64,000 bases of DNA from Curtobacterium sp. ISL-83 (GTDB taxonomy: Bacteria > Actinomycetota > Actinomycetes > Actinomycetales > Microbacteriaceae), in NCBI RefSeq assembly GCF_018613895.1, contig NZ_JAGGPH010000002.1, positions 186,001 to 250,000 of the forward strand. The letters run 5' to 3'. The notes below the pieces were generated by a model. The model saw only the letters and a list, made by a program, of their open reading frames with translations. It searched no databases and was not told where the DNA came from. Made by a program: the position numbers and the translations under genes. Below are positions 42,531 through 51,903 of the stretch, in pieces. Within the stretch, counting starts at the first letter, position 1. The number at the start of each line of letters is the position of its first letter.

Positions 42531-44216
42531 TCAGTGGCCGCCTGCGCCGATCTGCGGTGCCTGGTGCGTGCCCTCGAGGTCAGGGCCGTGGTGCGCCGCG
42601 TGTGCGGCCTCCAGCTCGGCCTTGCCGACCGGAGCGATCCGGTCCTCGAAGAAGAACCGCGACATGCCCGCGCGGACCTTCTGCACGCTGGTGATCTTGC
42701 CCTGGGCGTTCGGGCGGATCATGAGCGGCTTGTACTCGTTGAACTGCAGGAGCTTCCAGCGCTCGTACTCGTCGAGCTGCTCGTGCACCTCGATGTACTC
42801 GCCGTGGGGGAGTCGGACGATACGGCCCGATTCGTACCCGTGCAGGACGATCTCGCGGTCCTTCTTCTGCAGCGCGAGGCACACGCGCTTCGTGATCCAG
42901 AAGGCGACGAACGGGCCGAGGACCGTCGTGGCCTGGATCACGTGGATCACGTGGTCGATGGACACCATGAAGTGCGTGGCGATGATGTCCGACGACGCTG
43001 CGGCCCAGAGGCTCGCGTACAGCGTGATCCCGGCCGCGCCGAAGGCGGTGCGGGTCGGCGCGTTGCGCGGGCGGTCGAGGATGTGGTGCTCACGCTTGTC
43101 GCCCGTGACCCACGCCTCGAGGAACGGGTACAGGAAGATCGCGAGGATGAGGAGCACCAGGACCGTGATCGGCGCCAGGATGTTGAACGACACCGTGTAG
43201 CCGAACCACACGACCTCCCAGTGCGGTGGCACCAGTCGGAGCGCACCGTCGGCGAAGCCGATGTACCAGTCAGGCTGCGTACCCGCCGACACCGGGGAGG
43301 GGTCGTAGGGGCCGTAGTTCCAGATCGGGTTGATCGTGAACAGCGACGCGATGAGCGCGAGGATGCCCGCGACGATGAAGAAGAACCCGCCGGCCTTCGC
43401 GGCGAACGCCGGAAGGATCGGGACGCCGACGACGTTCTCGTTGGTCTTGCCGGGGCCCGCGAACTGCGTGTGCTTGTTGATCACGACGAGGACGAGGTGG
43501 ACACCGAGCACCGCGACCAGGATCGCCGGCAGCAGCAGGATGTGCAGCGTGTACAGGCGCCCGACGATGTCGGTGCCGGGGAACTCGCCGCCGAACAGCA
43601 GGTAGGCGATCCAGACGCCGATCACCGGCACACCCTCGATCATGCCGACGATGATCCGCAGGCCGTTGCCGGAGAGCAGGTCGTCGGGGAGGGAGTAGCC
43701 CGTGAAGCCCTCGGCCATGGCCAGGACCCAGAGGATGAAGCCGAAGACCCAGTTGAGCTCACGCGGCTTGCGGAAGGCACCGGTGAAGAACACGCGGGCC
43801 ATGTGCAGCATGATCGAGGCCACGAACAGCAGCGCCGCCCAGTGGTGGATCTGCCGGACGAAGAGTCCGCCGCGGATGTCGAAGGAGATGTTCAGCGTCG
43901 ACTGCAGGGCCGTCGACATCTCGACGCCCTTGAGGGGCAGGTACGTCCCGTCGTAGACGACCGAGGTCATCGACGCCTGGAAGAAGAACGTCAGGAACGT
44001 GCCGGAGAGCAGGACGACGACGAAGCTGTACAGCGCCACCTCGCCGAGCATGAAGCTCCAGTGGTCGGGGAAGATCTTCCGCCCGACCTCCTTCACGAGG
44101 CCCGAGATGCTCGTGCGCTCGTCGATGTAGTTGGCGGCTGCCCCGATGATGCGGGACCCGCGCTCCGGCGCCGGCTTGGTGGCCGTGGCGGGTGCGGTGG
44201 TGGTTGTGGTGCTCAT
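42531..44216 (-). CDS. qcrB: Cytochrome bc1 complex cytochrome b subunit
   Basis: 561 residues. Heme-ligand His pairs lie in IHHWAALLFVASIMLHMAR and in LHILLLPAILVAVLGVHL; GLRIIVGMIEGVPVIGVW and PIWNYGPYDPSPVSAGTQPDWY mark the quinol site (PDWY in place of PEWY, as in other actinobacteria). The C-terminal ~130 residues after the last helices are the actinobacterial extension. Part of the bcc-aa3 supercomplex. Start overlaps the qcrA stop by one base. Confidence 0.95.
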   Translation of the reverse strand: MSTTTTTAPATATKPAPERGSRIIGAAANYIDERTSISGLVKEVGRKIFPDHWSFMLGEVALYSFVVVLLSGTFLTFFFQASMTSVVYDGTYLPLKGVEMSTALQSTLNISFDIRGGLFVRQIHHWAALLFVASIMLHMARVFFTGAFRKPRELNWVFGFILWVLAMAEGFTGYSLPDDLLSGNGLRIIVGMIEGVPVIGVWIAYLLFGGEFPGTDIVGRLYTLHILLLPAILVAVLGVHLVLVVINKHTQFAGPGKTNENVVGVPILPAFAAKAGGFFFIVAGILALIASLFTINPIWNYGPYDPSPVSAGTQPDWYIGFADGALRLVPPHWEVVWFGYTVSFNILAPITVLVLLILAIFLYPFLEAWVTGDKREHHILDRPRNAPTRTAFGAAGITLYASLWAAASSDIIATHFMVSIDHVIHVIQATTVLGPFVAFWITKRVCLALQKKDREIVLHGYESGRIVRLPHGEYIEVHEQLDEYERWKLLQFNEYKPLMIRPNAQGKITSVQKVRAGMSRFFFEDRIAPVGKAELEAAHAAHHGPDLEGTHQAPQIGAGGH

Positions 44217-45280
44217 CAGCGTTCACGCTCCCAGAACGACGGGCCGACGGGCTCGTGGAAGTCGCTCTTGGCAACCAGGTAGCCGTCGTTGTCGATCTCG
44301 ATCGGAAGTTGGGGGAGGGGGCGTGCCGCCGGTCCGAAGATGACCTCGCAGTTGTTCGAGACATCGAAGGTCGACTGGTGGCACGGGCACAGCAGGTGGT
44401 GGGTCTGCTGCTCGTACAGGGCGACCGGGCATCCGACGTGGGTGCAGATCTTCGAGTACGCGACGATGCCGTCGTAACCCCAGTTCTCGCGTCCCTTTGC
44501 GGGGTGCAGGTCCTTGGGGTCGAGACGCATGAGCAGGACGGCAGCCTTGCCCTTTTCCTCGAGCATGTCCTTCTTGTCGAGGAGGCCGTCCGGGATGACG
44601 TGGAACACCGAGCCGATGGTCACGTCGGACGCCTTGATCGGAAGACCCGTCGGGTCCTTCGTCAGGCGCGTGCCCTTCGCCCACATGGTGTGGCGGAGGA
44701 GCGCGTTGGGGTCCGCGGCAGGTGCGAGGTCACGCACCAGCACGATGCCGGGGAGGGGGAACGCCGCGAGGGCGCCGATCATCGAGTTGCGGATCAGCTT
44801 GCGACGACTGAACCCGGACTCCTTGTCGGCGAGCTGGAAGGCCTCGACCGCCTTGGCACGCGTTGCGTCGCTGCCACGGGTCGAGTGCCGGAGCTCCGAG
44901 ATCTCGCGGTCGACCACGAGCGACTTCGACCAGTAGACCGCGCCGAGACCCAGCGCGAGCAGGGCCAGGGCGATCGACAGGCCGAGGAAGAGGTTCGCCG
45001 TCCGGATCGAGCCGAAGTCGTTGTCCTTGATCGGGAAGGCCACGTAGGCGGCGATCGCGAGGACACTGCCGACGATCGAGAGGTAGAAGAACGTCGCGAC
45101 CTGTCGCTCGGCGAGTCGCGCCTTCTTCGGGTCGACGTCGGTGCGACGCGGACGGTGCGGCGGCTCGCCCGGGTTCTCGAACGGCTCCGCGGGCAGGACC
45201 GCGGTGCCGGCCGAGGTGGTCGCGCCGTGCTTCTCGACAGCCGAGGACGAGTTCAGCGTCTCGTCGTCGTGCTCTGCCAT
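44216..45280 (-). CDS. qcrA: Cytochrome bc1 complex Rieske iron-sulfur subunit
   Basis: 354 residues from ATG 45280, chosen for GAAGGGAAC just upstream; an ATG 27 bases earlier lacks such a signal. Three membrane helices (~70-90, ~100-120, ~160-185, the last preceded by SRRKLIRNS) and a C-terminal Rieske domain with CTHVGCPV and CPCHQSTFD ligating the 2Fe-2S cluster. Three helices instead of one is the actinobacterial type. The RR before the third helix acts as a Tat signal in this family. Confidence 0.95.
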   Translation of the reverse strand: MAEHDDETLNSSSAVEKHGATTSAGTAVLPAEPFENPGEPPHRPRRTDVDPKKARLAERQVATFFYLSIVGSVLAIAAYVAFPIKDNDFGSIRTANLFLGLSIALALLALGLGAVYWSKSLVVDREISELRHSTRGSDATRAKAVEAFQLADKESGFSRRKLIRNSMIGALAAFPLPGIVLVRDLAPAADPNALLRHTMWAKGTRLTKDPTGLPIKASDVTIGSVFHVIPDGLLDKKDMLEEKGKAAVLLMRLDPKDLHPAKGRENWGYDGIVAYSKICTHVGCPVALYEQQTHHLLCPCHQSTFDVSNNCEVIFGPAARPLPQLPIEIDNDGYLVAKSDFHEPVGPSFWERER

Positions 45281-45313
45281 GGTGTTCCCTTCAGTGTCGT
45301 TCGACACGGACGA

Positions 45314-46126
45314 TCAGTTGGACTTCGCGGTCAGCCAGACGGTCATCGCCACGACCGCCCCGAGTCCGAAGATCCAGATGAACAGACCCTCGGCCACCGG
45401 ACCGATGGACCCGAGCGCGAACCCGCCCGGCGACTTGTTGTCCTGCACGTACTTCAGGTACGTGATGATGTCGGCCTTCTGCTGCGGCGAGAGGTTCAGG
45501 TCGTTGAACACCGGCATGTTCTGCGGGCCCGTGACCATGGCCTCGTAGATGTGCTTGCCGCTCACGGAGTGCAGGTTCGGGGCGTACTTGCCCTCGGTCA
45601 GCGCACCACCGGCACCGGCGACGTTGTGGCACATCGCGCAGTTGATGCGGAACAGCTCCGCGCCCTGTGCGGCGTTGCCGGTCTTGCCGTCCGTGAGGTC
45701 CGAGGAGGGAACCGACGGGCCCGGGCCGAGCGAGGCCACGTAGGCCGCGAGGGCCTTGACCTGCTGGTCGGTGAACTGCGCGGGCTTCTCTTCGGCCTGG
45801 GGACCCTGGGCGGCCATCGGCATGCGGCCGGTGCCCACCTGGAAGTCGACGGAGGCGGCACCGACACCGATCAGGGACGGGCCTTCGCTCGTGCCCTGCG
45901 CTGAGAGGCCGTGGCACGTGGCGCAGTTGGACGCGAAGAGCTTCTGGCCCTCGTTCACGTCGGACTGGCTCGAGGCCGCGACGGCGGTGGAGGTGTTGTC
46001 GTCCGCGTTCGCCGTGGAGCTGAACAGCGCGTACGCACCGCCGGTGGTCATGAGACCGACGACGATGAGCGACACGGTCGCCAGCGGGGAGCGGCGGCCC
46101 TTCTTGGACTTGGTTCTCTTGAACAT
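45314..46126 (-). CDS. qcrC: Cytochrome bc1 complex diheme cytochrome c subunit
   Basis: 270 residues. N-terminal signal-anchor, two CxxCH heme sites (NCATCHG ~68-72 and NCAMCHN ~168), axial Met in GRMPM and QNMPVF, and a C-terminal membrane helix (LFIWIFGLGAVVAMTVWL). It replaces a separate cytochrome c by passing electrons straight to the aa3 oxidase. 33 bases before qcrA. Confidence 0.95.
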   Translation of the reverse strand: MFKRTKSKKGRRSPLATVSLIVVGLMTTGGAYALFSSTANADDNTSTAVAASSQSDVNEGQKLFASNCATCHGLSAQGTSEGPSLIGVGAASVDFQVGTGRMPMAAQGPQAEEKPAQFTDQQVKALAAYVASLGPGPSVPSSDLTDGKTGNAAQGAELFRINCAMCHNVAGAGGALTEGKYAPNLHSVSGKHIYEAMVTGPQNMPVFNDLNLSPQQKADIITYLKYVQDNKSPGGFALGSIGPVAEGLFIWIFGLGAVVAMTVWLTAKSN

Positions 46127-46147
46127 GCGGTGGGGGCTATCCAGTTC

Positions 46148-46777
46148 CTACTTGAGAAGGTAGATGACGGCGAAGAGGCCGATCCAGACGACGTCGACGA
46201 AGTGCCAGTAGTACGACACGACGATCGCGGTGGTCGCTTCCTTGTGACCGAAGTTCTTGGCGGCGAAACCGCGACCGAGCGTCAGCAGGAAGGCGATGAG
46301 GCCACCGGTGACGTGCAGGCCGTGGAAGCCGGTGGTCATGTAGAAGGCCGAGCCGTAGGCACTGGAGGAGAGCGTGATGCCCTCGTGCCACAGGTTCGCG
46401 TACTCGAAGATCTGGCCGCAGACGAACATCGCGCCCATGCAGTACGTGACGAAGAACCACTCCGTCATGCCCCAGTCCTTCGGGTTCCAGCTCGTGCGGT
46501 GCACCTGGAAGCGCTCTGCGGCGAAGACCGCGAACTGGCACGCGAAGCTGGACAGCACCAGGATGATCGTGTTCACGGACGCGAACGGCACGTTGAGGTG
46601 CGAGGTCTCCGTCGCCCAGAGCTCGGGGGACGTGCTGCGGAGCGTGAAGTAGATCGCGAACAGGCCGGCGAAGAACATGACCTCGCTGCCCAGCCACACG
46701 ATCGTCCCCACGGCCACGGCGTTCGGCCTGTTGAGGACCTGACCGCTGGCTGATCTGGAGAGAGGGGTGCTAGTCAC
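46148..46777 (-). CDS. ctaE: Cytochrome c oxidase subunit III
   Basis: 209 residues with five membrane helices. [37 protein letters not shown] and [12 protein letters not shown] are family blocks. GTG 46777 is preferred: CATAAT ends 7 bases before it (leaderless); ATG 46786 or 46801 would overlap that box. First gene of ctaE-qcrC-qcrA-qcrB, the usual actinobacterial order, and divergent from trpD. Confidence 0.93.
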   Translation of the reverse strand: MTSTPLSRSASGQVLNRPNAVAVGTIVWLGSEVMFFAGLFAIYFTLRSTSPELWATETSHLNVPFASVNTIILVLSSFACQFAVFAAERFQVHRTSWNPKDWGMTEWFFVTYCMGAMFVCGQIFEYANLWHEGITLSSSAYGSAFYMTTGFHGLHVTGGLIAFLLTLGRGFAAKNFGHKEATTAIVVSYYWHFVDVVWIGLFAVIYLLK

Positions 46778-46784
46778 GTGTTCC

Positions 46785-46790
46785 ATTATG
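46785..46790 (-). promoter_or_regulatory. -10 box CATAAT of ctaE
   Basis: CATAAT, seven bases (ggaacac), GTG 46777 on the minus strand. It would yield a leaderless ctaE-qcrCAB mRNA. Confidence 0.6.
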
Positions 46791-46844
46791 GCGGAAGTCA
46801 CCGACAGTGTTTTCGCAGGAGACTGGTGGGTCTCTCGAATTCAC

Positions 46845-46850
46845 TACGAT
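46845..46850 (+). promoter_or_regulatory. -10 box TACGAT of trpD
   Basis: TACGAT, six bases (cggtgc), ATG 46857 on the plus strand; back-to-back with the ctaE promoter 55 bases away. Confidence 0.65.
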
Positions 46851-46856
46851 CGGTGC

Positions 46857-47915
46857 ATGCCTGACGTCCTCTCCTGGCCCGCCGCCATCAGCGCGCTCAT
46901 GGCGCGCGAAGACCTGACGATCAGACAGTCCACATGGGCCATGGAGGAGATCGTCGGCGGTCGGGCCACCGAGGCCCAGATCGCGGCGTTCGTCGTCGCA
47001 CTGCGGGCCAAGGGCGAGACGGTCGACGAGGTCGTCGGGTTCCGGGACGCGATCCTCGACGCAGCCGTTCCGCTGGACGTCGACCCGATGGCGCTCGACA
47101 TCGTCGGCACCGGTGGTGACGTCGTCGGCACGGTGAACATCTCGACCATGGCCGCGATCGTGATCGCCGCGGCCGGGGTGCCCGTCGTGAAGCACGGCAA
47201 CCGCGCGAGCTCGTCGAAGTCCGGCTCGAGCGACGTCCTGGCGGCCCTCGGGCTCGACCTGACGATGGACGCCGCGCGTGTCGCCGACACCTTCCGGCGT
47301 GTCGGCCTGACCTTCGCCTTCGCGAGCGCGTTCCACCCCGGGTTCGCACACGCCGCCGCCGTCCGCCGCCAGATCGGCGTCCCGACGGTGTTCAACTTCC
47401 TCGGCCCGCTGGTGAACCCCGCTCGGTGCGAGGCGAACGCCGTCGGCGTCGCGCAGCTCGAGCTGGTCCCGATCATCACCGGGGTCTTCCAGACGCGCGG
47501 GGCGACCGCGCTCGTGTTCCGCGGAGACGACGGTCTCGACGAGCTGACGACCACCGGGCACTCCCACATCTGGGAGGTCACGGGCGGCCGTGTCACGGAG
47601 CACGACCTCGATCCTCGCGACCTCGGCATCGCCCGCGCCCGCATCGACGACCTGCTGGGCGGTGACCCCGCGCACAACGCCGCGGTCGTGCACCGCGTGC
47701 TCGCGGGCGACGTCGGACCGGTCCGGGACATCGTGCTGCTGAACGCCGCCGCGGGGCTGGTGTCCTTCCGGCTGGCGCAGGACCCGACCGAGGTCGACCG
47801 TCCGATCCTCCAGCGCTTCCGCGAGGAACTCGTCGTCGCGGCCGAGGCCGTGGACTCCGGCGCAGCAGCGCGCAAACTGGCCGAGTGGGTCGGCGCCGCA
47901 CCCGCGGCTGCCTGA
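46857..47915 (+). CDS. trpD: Anthranilate phosphoribosyltransferase
   Basis: 352 residues. PRPP site GTGGDVVGTVNIST (~86-99) and the anthranilate/magnesium motif KHGNRASSSKSGSSDVLAALG (~115-135), then NFLGPLVNPA. It makes phosphoribosyl anthranilate in tryptophan synthesis. It stands apart from other trp genes, next to ctaE, an arrangement common in actinobacteria. Leaderless ATG 46857. Confidence 0.94.
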   Translation: MPDVLSWPAAISALMAREDLTIRQSTWAMEEIVGGRATEAQIAAFVVALRAKGETVDEVVGFRDAILDAAVPLDVDPMALDIVGTGGDVVGTVNISTMAAIVIAAAGVPVVKHGNRASSSKSGSSDVLAALGLDLTMDAARVADTFRRVGLTFAFASAFHPGFAHAAAVRRQIGVPTVFNFLGPLVNPARCEANAVGVAQLELVPIITGVFQTRGATALVFRGDDGLDELTTTGHSHIWEVTGGRVTEHDLDPRDLGIARARIDDLLGGDPAHNAAVVHRVLAGDVGPVRDIVLLNAAAGLVSFRLAQDPTEVDRPILQRFREELVVAAEAVDSGAAARKLAEWVGAAPAAA

Positions 47916-47957
47916 CACCGAGACGCCCCCGCAACCGCGAGACACGTCGGTCACGCT

Positions 47958-47985
47958 GAGACGCCGCCGGATACCGCGGCGTCTC
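47958..47985. terminator. Hairpin GAGACGCCGC ... GCGGCGTCTC
   Basis: 10-base perfect arms with 8-base loop, 42 bases after the trpD stop; more GAGACG words flank it (47928 onward, gcggcgtctgg after). Same word as at 24433-24479 and 34608-34797. Confidence 0.75.
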
Positions 47986-48074
47986 GCCGATTGCGCGGCG
48001 TCTGGCCGGGACGCGCGCGTCTGACCACCGCACCCGGCCCACGCGACTCACCACGCGGGCACGACGGAACGCCG

Positions 48075-48115
48075 GGAGGCCCGGTGCCGGTTCCAGGAAC
48101 CGGCACCGGGCCTCC
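48075..48115. terminator. Terminator of glpK
   Basis: Arms GGAGGCCCGGTGCCGGTTCC and its complement around a 1-base centre between the convergent trpD and glpK, 13 bases after the glpK stop. Confidence 0.88.
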
Positions 48116-48128
48116 AGGGCGATGCGAC

Positions 48129-49640
48129 CTACTGCACGTCCTCGTCGACCCAGTCGAAGGTCTTCGTGACGGCCTTCTTCCAGAGGCGGAGCGTGCGCTC
48201 GCGCTCCTCGGCGTCCATCGACGGCGTCCAGCGCTTGTCCTCCTGCCAGTTGGCACGGAGCTCGTCGAGGTTGGCCCAGAAGCCGACCGCGAGACCGGCC
48301 GCGTAGGCGGCGCCGAGCGCGGTGGTCTCCGCGACGACCGGTCGGACGACCGGCACGTCGAGGATGTCCGCCTGGAACTGCATGAGCGCGTCGTTGGCGG
48401 TCATGCCGCCGTCGACCTTGAGCTCGGTGAGGTCCACGCCGGAGTCGGCGTTGACCGCGTCGAGGACCTCGCGGGTCTGCAGCGCGGTCGCCTCGAGGGC
48501 GGCGCGGGCGATGTGGCCCTTGTTGACGAACCGGGTGAGCCCGACGATCGCGCCGCGGGCATCCGGACGCCAGTACGGGGCGAACAGGCCCGAGAAGGCC
48601 GGGACGAAGTAGACGCCACCGTTGTCCTCGACGGTCTTGGCGAGCGCCTCGACCTCCGGGGCGCTGCCGATGAGGCCGAGGTTGTCGCGCAGCCACTGGA
48701 TCAGGGATCCGGTGACGGCGATCGAACCCTCGAGGGCGTAGTGCGTCTCCTGGTCGCCGAGCTTGTAGCCGACGGTGGTGAGCAGCCCGTTCTCCGACCG
48801 GACGATCTCGGTGCCCGTGTTGAAGATCAGGAAGTTGCCGGTGCCGTAGGTGTTCTTCGACTCGCCCTGGTCGAACGCGGCCTGACCGAACGTCGCGGCC
48901 TGCTGGTCGCCCAGGATGCCGGCGATCGGGACCTCGCGGAGCAGGTTCGACGACTCGACGTGCCCGTAGACCTCGGACGAGCTGACGATCTCGGGGAGCA
49001 TCGACTTCGGCACGCCGAAGTCGGCGAGGATGTCGTCGCGCCACTGCAGCGTCTCGAGGTCCATGAAGAGCGTGCGGGAGGCGTTGGTGACGTCGGTCTT
49101 GTGGACGCCGCCCTCGACGCCACCGGTCAGGTTCCAGAGGACCCAGGTGTCGGTGGTGCCGAACAGCAGGTCGCCGGCCTCGGCCTTCTCGCGGGCACCC
49201 TCGACGTTCTCGAGGATCCAGGCGATCTTGGTGCCGGAGAAGTACGTCGCGAGGGGGAGCCCCACGATCGCCTTGTAGCGCTCGACGTCGCCGTCGGCGA
49301 GCTTGTCGACGATCGACTGGGTGCGGGTGTCCTGCCAGACGATGGCGTTGTAGACCGCCTTGCCGGTCGTCTTGTCCCAGACCACCGCGGTCTCGCGCTG
49401 GTTGGTGATGCCGACGGCGGCGACGTCGTGGCGCGTGATGTCGGCACGGGACAGCGCCTGGCCGATGACCTCACGCGTGTTGTCCCAGATCTCGGCCGGG
49501 TCGTGCTCGACCCACCCCGCGCGCGGGAAGATCTGCTCGTGTTCCTTCTGTCCGACCGAGATGATCGAACCGGAGTGGTCGAACACGATTGCTCGGGTCG
49601 AGGTCGTGCCCTGGTCGATGGCGACGATGTAGTCGGCCAT
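48129..49640 (-). CDS. glpK: Glycerol kinase
   Basis: 503 residues, FGGY family. [13 protein letters not shown] (~8-20) binds ATP; the central substrate site has [22 protein letters not shown] and [10 protein letters not shown]; second FGGY motif is [22 protein letters not shown]. Makes glycerol 3-phosphate. AAGGAG precedes ATG 49640. It follows glpF on the same strand (65-base gap), so imported glycerol is trapped at once. glpD is not in the window. Confidence 0.96.
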   Translation of the reverse strand: MADYIVAIDQGTTSTRAIVFDHSGSIISVGQKEHEQIFPRAGWVEHDPAEIWDNTREVIGQALSRADITRHDVAAVGITNQRETAVVWDKTTGKAVYNAIVWQDTRTQSIVDKLADGDVERYKAIVGLPLATYFSGTKIAWILENVEGAREKAEAGDLLFGTTDTWVLWNLTGGVEGGVHKTDVTNASRTLFMDLETLQWRDDILADFGVPKSMLPEIVSSSEVYGHVESSNLLREVPIAGILGDQQAATFGQAAFDQGESKNTYGTGNFLIFNTGTEIVRSENGLLTTVGYKLGDQETHYALEGSIAVTGSLIQWLRDNLGLIGSAPEVEALAKTVEDNGGVYFVPAFSGLFAPYWRPDARGAIVGLTRFVNKGHIARAALEATALQTREVLDAVNADSGVDLTELKVDGGMTANDALMQFQADILDVPVVRPVVAETTALGAAYAAGLAVGFWANLDELRANWQEDKRWTPSMDAEERERTLRLWKKAVTKTFDWVDEDVQ

Positions 49641-49705
49641 TGGTGCTCCTTACGGGTGTTCGGTGCTGCGGACGGCGACTGTGCCGCCAGCGACGGGATG
49701 GAGGG

Positions 49706-50428
49706 TCAGGCGAGGGGGAGGAGTGCGTGGGAGAGCACGGCGGCGAGGGCGCCACCGACGAGCGGGCCGACGACGGGAACCCAGGCGTAGGACCAGTCGC
49801 TGGTGCCCTTGCCGCGGATCGGCAGGACGGCGTGCGCGAGGCGCGGGCCGAGGTCACGGGCCGGGTTGATGGCGTAGCCGGTCGGGCCACCGAGGCTGAC
49901 ACCGATCGCGATGACGAGGAAGGCGACCGGGATCGCGCCGAGCTCGGACGGGGTCTTGCCGTTGGTGAACGCGATGACGACGAACACCAGCACGAAGGTG
50001 CCGATGATCTCGGTCACGAGGTTCCAGCCGTACGAACGGATCGCCGGGCCGGTCGAGAAGACGCCGAGCTTCGCGGCGGCGTCCGGTTCCTCGTCGAAGT
50101 GCTGCTTGTAGGCGAGCCAGACGATGACCGCGCCGATGAAGGCCCCGATGAGCTGCGCGAGCCAGAAGAGGAACATCGTGCCGACGGAGATGTTGCCGAG
50201 GATGGCCTGCGCGAGGCTGACCGCCGGGTTGAGCTGGCCGCCGGACTTGTAGGACACGGTGACGCCGGCGAAGACCGCGAAGCCCCAGCCGATCGTGACC
50301 ATGAGGAAGCCCGCGCCGAAGCCCTTGGACTTCGCCAGCGAGACGGCGGCGACGACGCCGCCACCGAGGATGATGAGCATCGCCGTACCGACGAGCTCTG
50401 ACAGGAATTTGACGCCGATGCCGTCCAT
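49706..50428 (-). CDS. glpF: Glycerol uptake facilitator (aquaglyceroporin)
   Basis: 240 residues, six membrane helices with two half-helix motifs. The first NPA is GGQLNPAVSLAQAI; the second is YAINPARDLGPRL, with Asp after NPAR as in glycerol-conducting MIP channels. GGAGG 5 bases before ATG 50428. Upstream is the palindrome-bearing divergent region shared with dhaK. Confidence 0.94.
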   Translation of the reverse strand: MDGIGVKFLSELVGTAMLIILGGGVVAAVSLAKSKGFGAGFLMVTIGWGFAVFAGVTVSYKSGGQLNPAVSLAQAILGNISVGTMFLFWLAQLIGAFIGAVIVWLAYKQHFDEEPDAAAKLGVFSTGPAIRSYGWNLVTEIIGTFVLVFVVIAFTNGKTPSELGAIPVAFLVIAIGVSLGGPTGYAINPARDLGPRLAHAVLPIRGKGTSDWSYAWVPVVGPLVGGALAAVLSHALLPLA

Positions 50429-50560
50429 CGGGGACCTCCAGTGCGTGAGGGTTGGGGGTCCGGAGGCGGTGCGCCGGCACTCCCCATCGAGTGATTGACG
50501 CCGAGCATACTGACGGGTTTCGCGCCCGGGCGATGACTTCGTGAGGGAACTGCGGCAAAG

Positions 50561-50574
50561 TGCACGAACGTGCA
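50561..50574. promoter_or_regulatory. Operator palindrome 1, TGCACGAACGTGCA
   Basis: Perfect 6-base arms TGCACG/CGTGCA with AA centre. Closer to glpF (132 bases from its start). Confidence 0.7.
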
Positions 50575-50625
50575 GGAGCAGTGCGCGGCAGGCGGTCACA
50601 GGGGCCCCGGGGGTCCGGGGGGTGA

Positions 50626-50639
50626 TGCACGAACGTGCA
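50626..50639. promoter_or_regulatory. Operator palindrome 2, TGCACGAACGTGCA
   Basis: Identical to site 1, 65 bases further on, ending 24 bases before the dhaK -10 box, about where a -35 would lie. Confidence 0.7.
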
Positions 50640-50663
50640 CGTCGAAGGAACGGGCGACCGTTG

Positions 50664-50669
50664 TAGATT
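50664..50669 (+). promoter_or_regulatory. -10 box TAGATT of dhaK
   Basis: TAGATT 69 bases before the dhaK ATG; leader contains GTGGAGG near 50727. Confidence 0.5.
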
Positions 50670-50738
50670 GATCGCACTCCGGTCGAAGGCGGCGGTGTGC
50701 AGCCTCTCGGACCGACCGTCCACCCGTGGAGGCGCAGC

Positions 50739-51740
50739 ATGAAGAAGCTCATCAACGACCCGCAGGCCGTGGTCGACGAGACGGTCCGCGGGTTCGCACT
50801 CGCCCACGCCGGCCACGTCGTCCTGGTCGAGGACCCCATCCACATCCACCGTGCCGACGCTCCCGTGGCCGGCAAGGTCGGCATCGTCAGTGGGGGCGGC
50901 AGCGGCCACGAACCCCTGCACGCCGGGTTCGTCGGGTACGGCATGCTCGACGCCGCCGTCCCCGGTCCGGTGTTCACCAGCCCCACGCCGGACCCGATCG
51001 TCGCGGCCACCCAGGCCGTCGACGGCGGGGCGGGTGTGCTCCACATCGTGAAGAACTACACGGGGGACGTGCTCAACTTCGAGACGGCCGCCGAGCTCGC
51101 CGGGATGGAGGACATCCGCGTCGAGAGCGTCGTCGTCGACGACGACGTCGCCGTGCAGGACTCGCTGTACACCGCCGGACGCCGGGGCGTCGCCGGCACC
51201 GTGGTCGTCGAGAAGTGCGCCGGCGCCGCCGCAGAGCGCGGGGACGACCTGGACGCGGTCGTGGCGATCGCCCGCCGGGTCAACGAGGTCACGCGGTCCA
51301 TGGGCCTCGCGCTGTCCTCGGGCACGGTGCCGCACGCCGGGGAGCCCTCCTTCACCCTGGCCGACGACGAGGTCGAGCTCGGCATCGGCATCCACGGCGA
51401 GCCGGGTCGCGAGCGCATCCCGATGGCGCCGGCCGACGCGCTGGTCGACCGCGTGCTCGAACCGATCCTGACGGACCTGGCCGCACCGGCCGGATCGAAG
51501 CTCCTCCTGCTCGTGAACGGCATGGGCGGCACGCCGCTGTCCGAGCTGTACATCGCGTACCGCCGCGCCGCCGAGGTGCTCGCCGATCGCGGGTACGAGG
51601 TCGCGCGTAGCCTGGTCGGCGACTACGTCACGTCCCTGGAGATGCAGGGGTTCTCGCTCACCGTCACCGTGTTGGACGACGAACTCACGGCCCTCTGGGA
51701 CGCACCGGTCGAGACCCCCGCACTGCGCTGGGGCCGCTGA
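50739..51740 (+). CDS. dhaK: Dihydroxyacetone kinase, substrate-binding subunit
   Basis: 333 residues. [15 protein letters not shown] (~49-63) and the covalent substrate His in GIGIHGEPG (~218-226) match DhaK. Dihydroxyacetone forms a hemiaminal with that His and is phosphorylated by DhaL-ADP. First gene of dhaKLM on the plus strand, with GGAGG before ATG. Confidence 0.95.
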   Translation: MKKLINDPQAVVDETVRGFALAHAGHVVLVEDPIHIHRADAPVAGKVGIVSGGGSGHEPLHAGFVGYGMLDAAVPGPVFTSPTPDPIVAATQAVDGGAGVLHIVKNYTGDVLNFETAAELAGMEDIRVESVVVDDDVAVQDSLYTAGRRGVAGTVVVEKCAGAAAERGDDLDAVVAIARRVNEVTRSMGLALSSGTVPHAGEPSFTLADDEVELGIGIHGEPGRERIPMAPADALVDRVLEPILTDLAAPAGSKLLLLVNGMGGTPLSELYIAYRRAAEVLADRGYEVARSLVGDYVTSLEMQGFSLTVTVLDDELTALWDAPVETPALRWGR

Positions 51741-51903
51741 CCGGACGGCCGATGGCGGGTCCCGCTCGCCGCGGGGCCCGGTGACCGGACGCCCGGTCGA
51801 CGCCCCCGCTCCCAGTGAGGGGGTGCCGACCGGCATCTGCACGACCACCGGAAACCCGCAGCACCGAGCCCGCACCGGGCCGGTCCCACGAGAGGAACAC
51901 GAA

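Larger units (their letters stand above)
50429..50738. other. Divergent glpF-dhaK control region
   Basis: 310 bases without a gene. It holds two identical 14-base palindromes (50561-50574, 50626-50639), a G-run (50601-50622) and the dhaK -10 box. Opposite, gtgcgccggcactcc and aaagtgcacg may include the glpF promoter. Confidence 0.7.
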
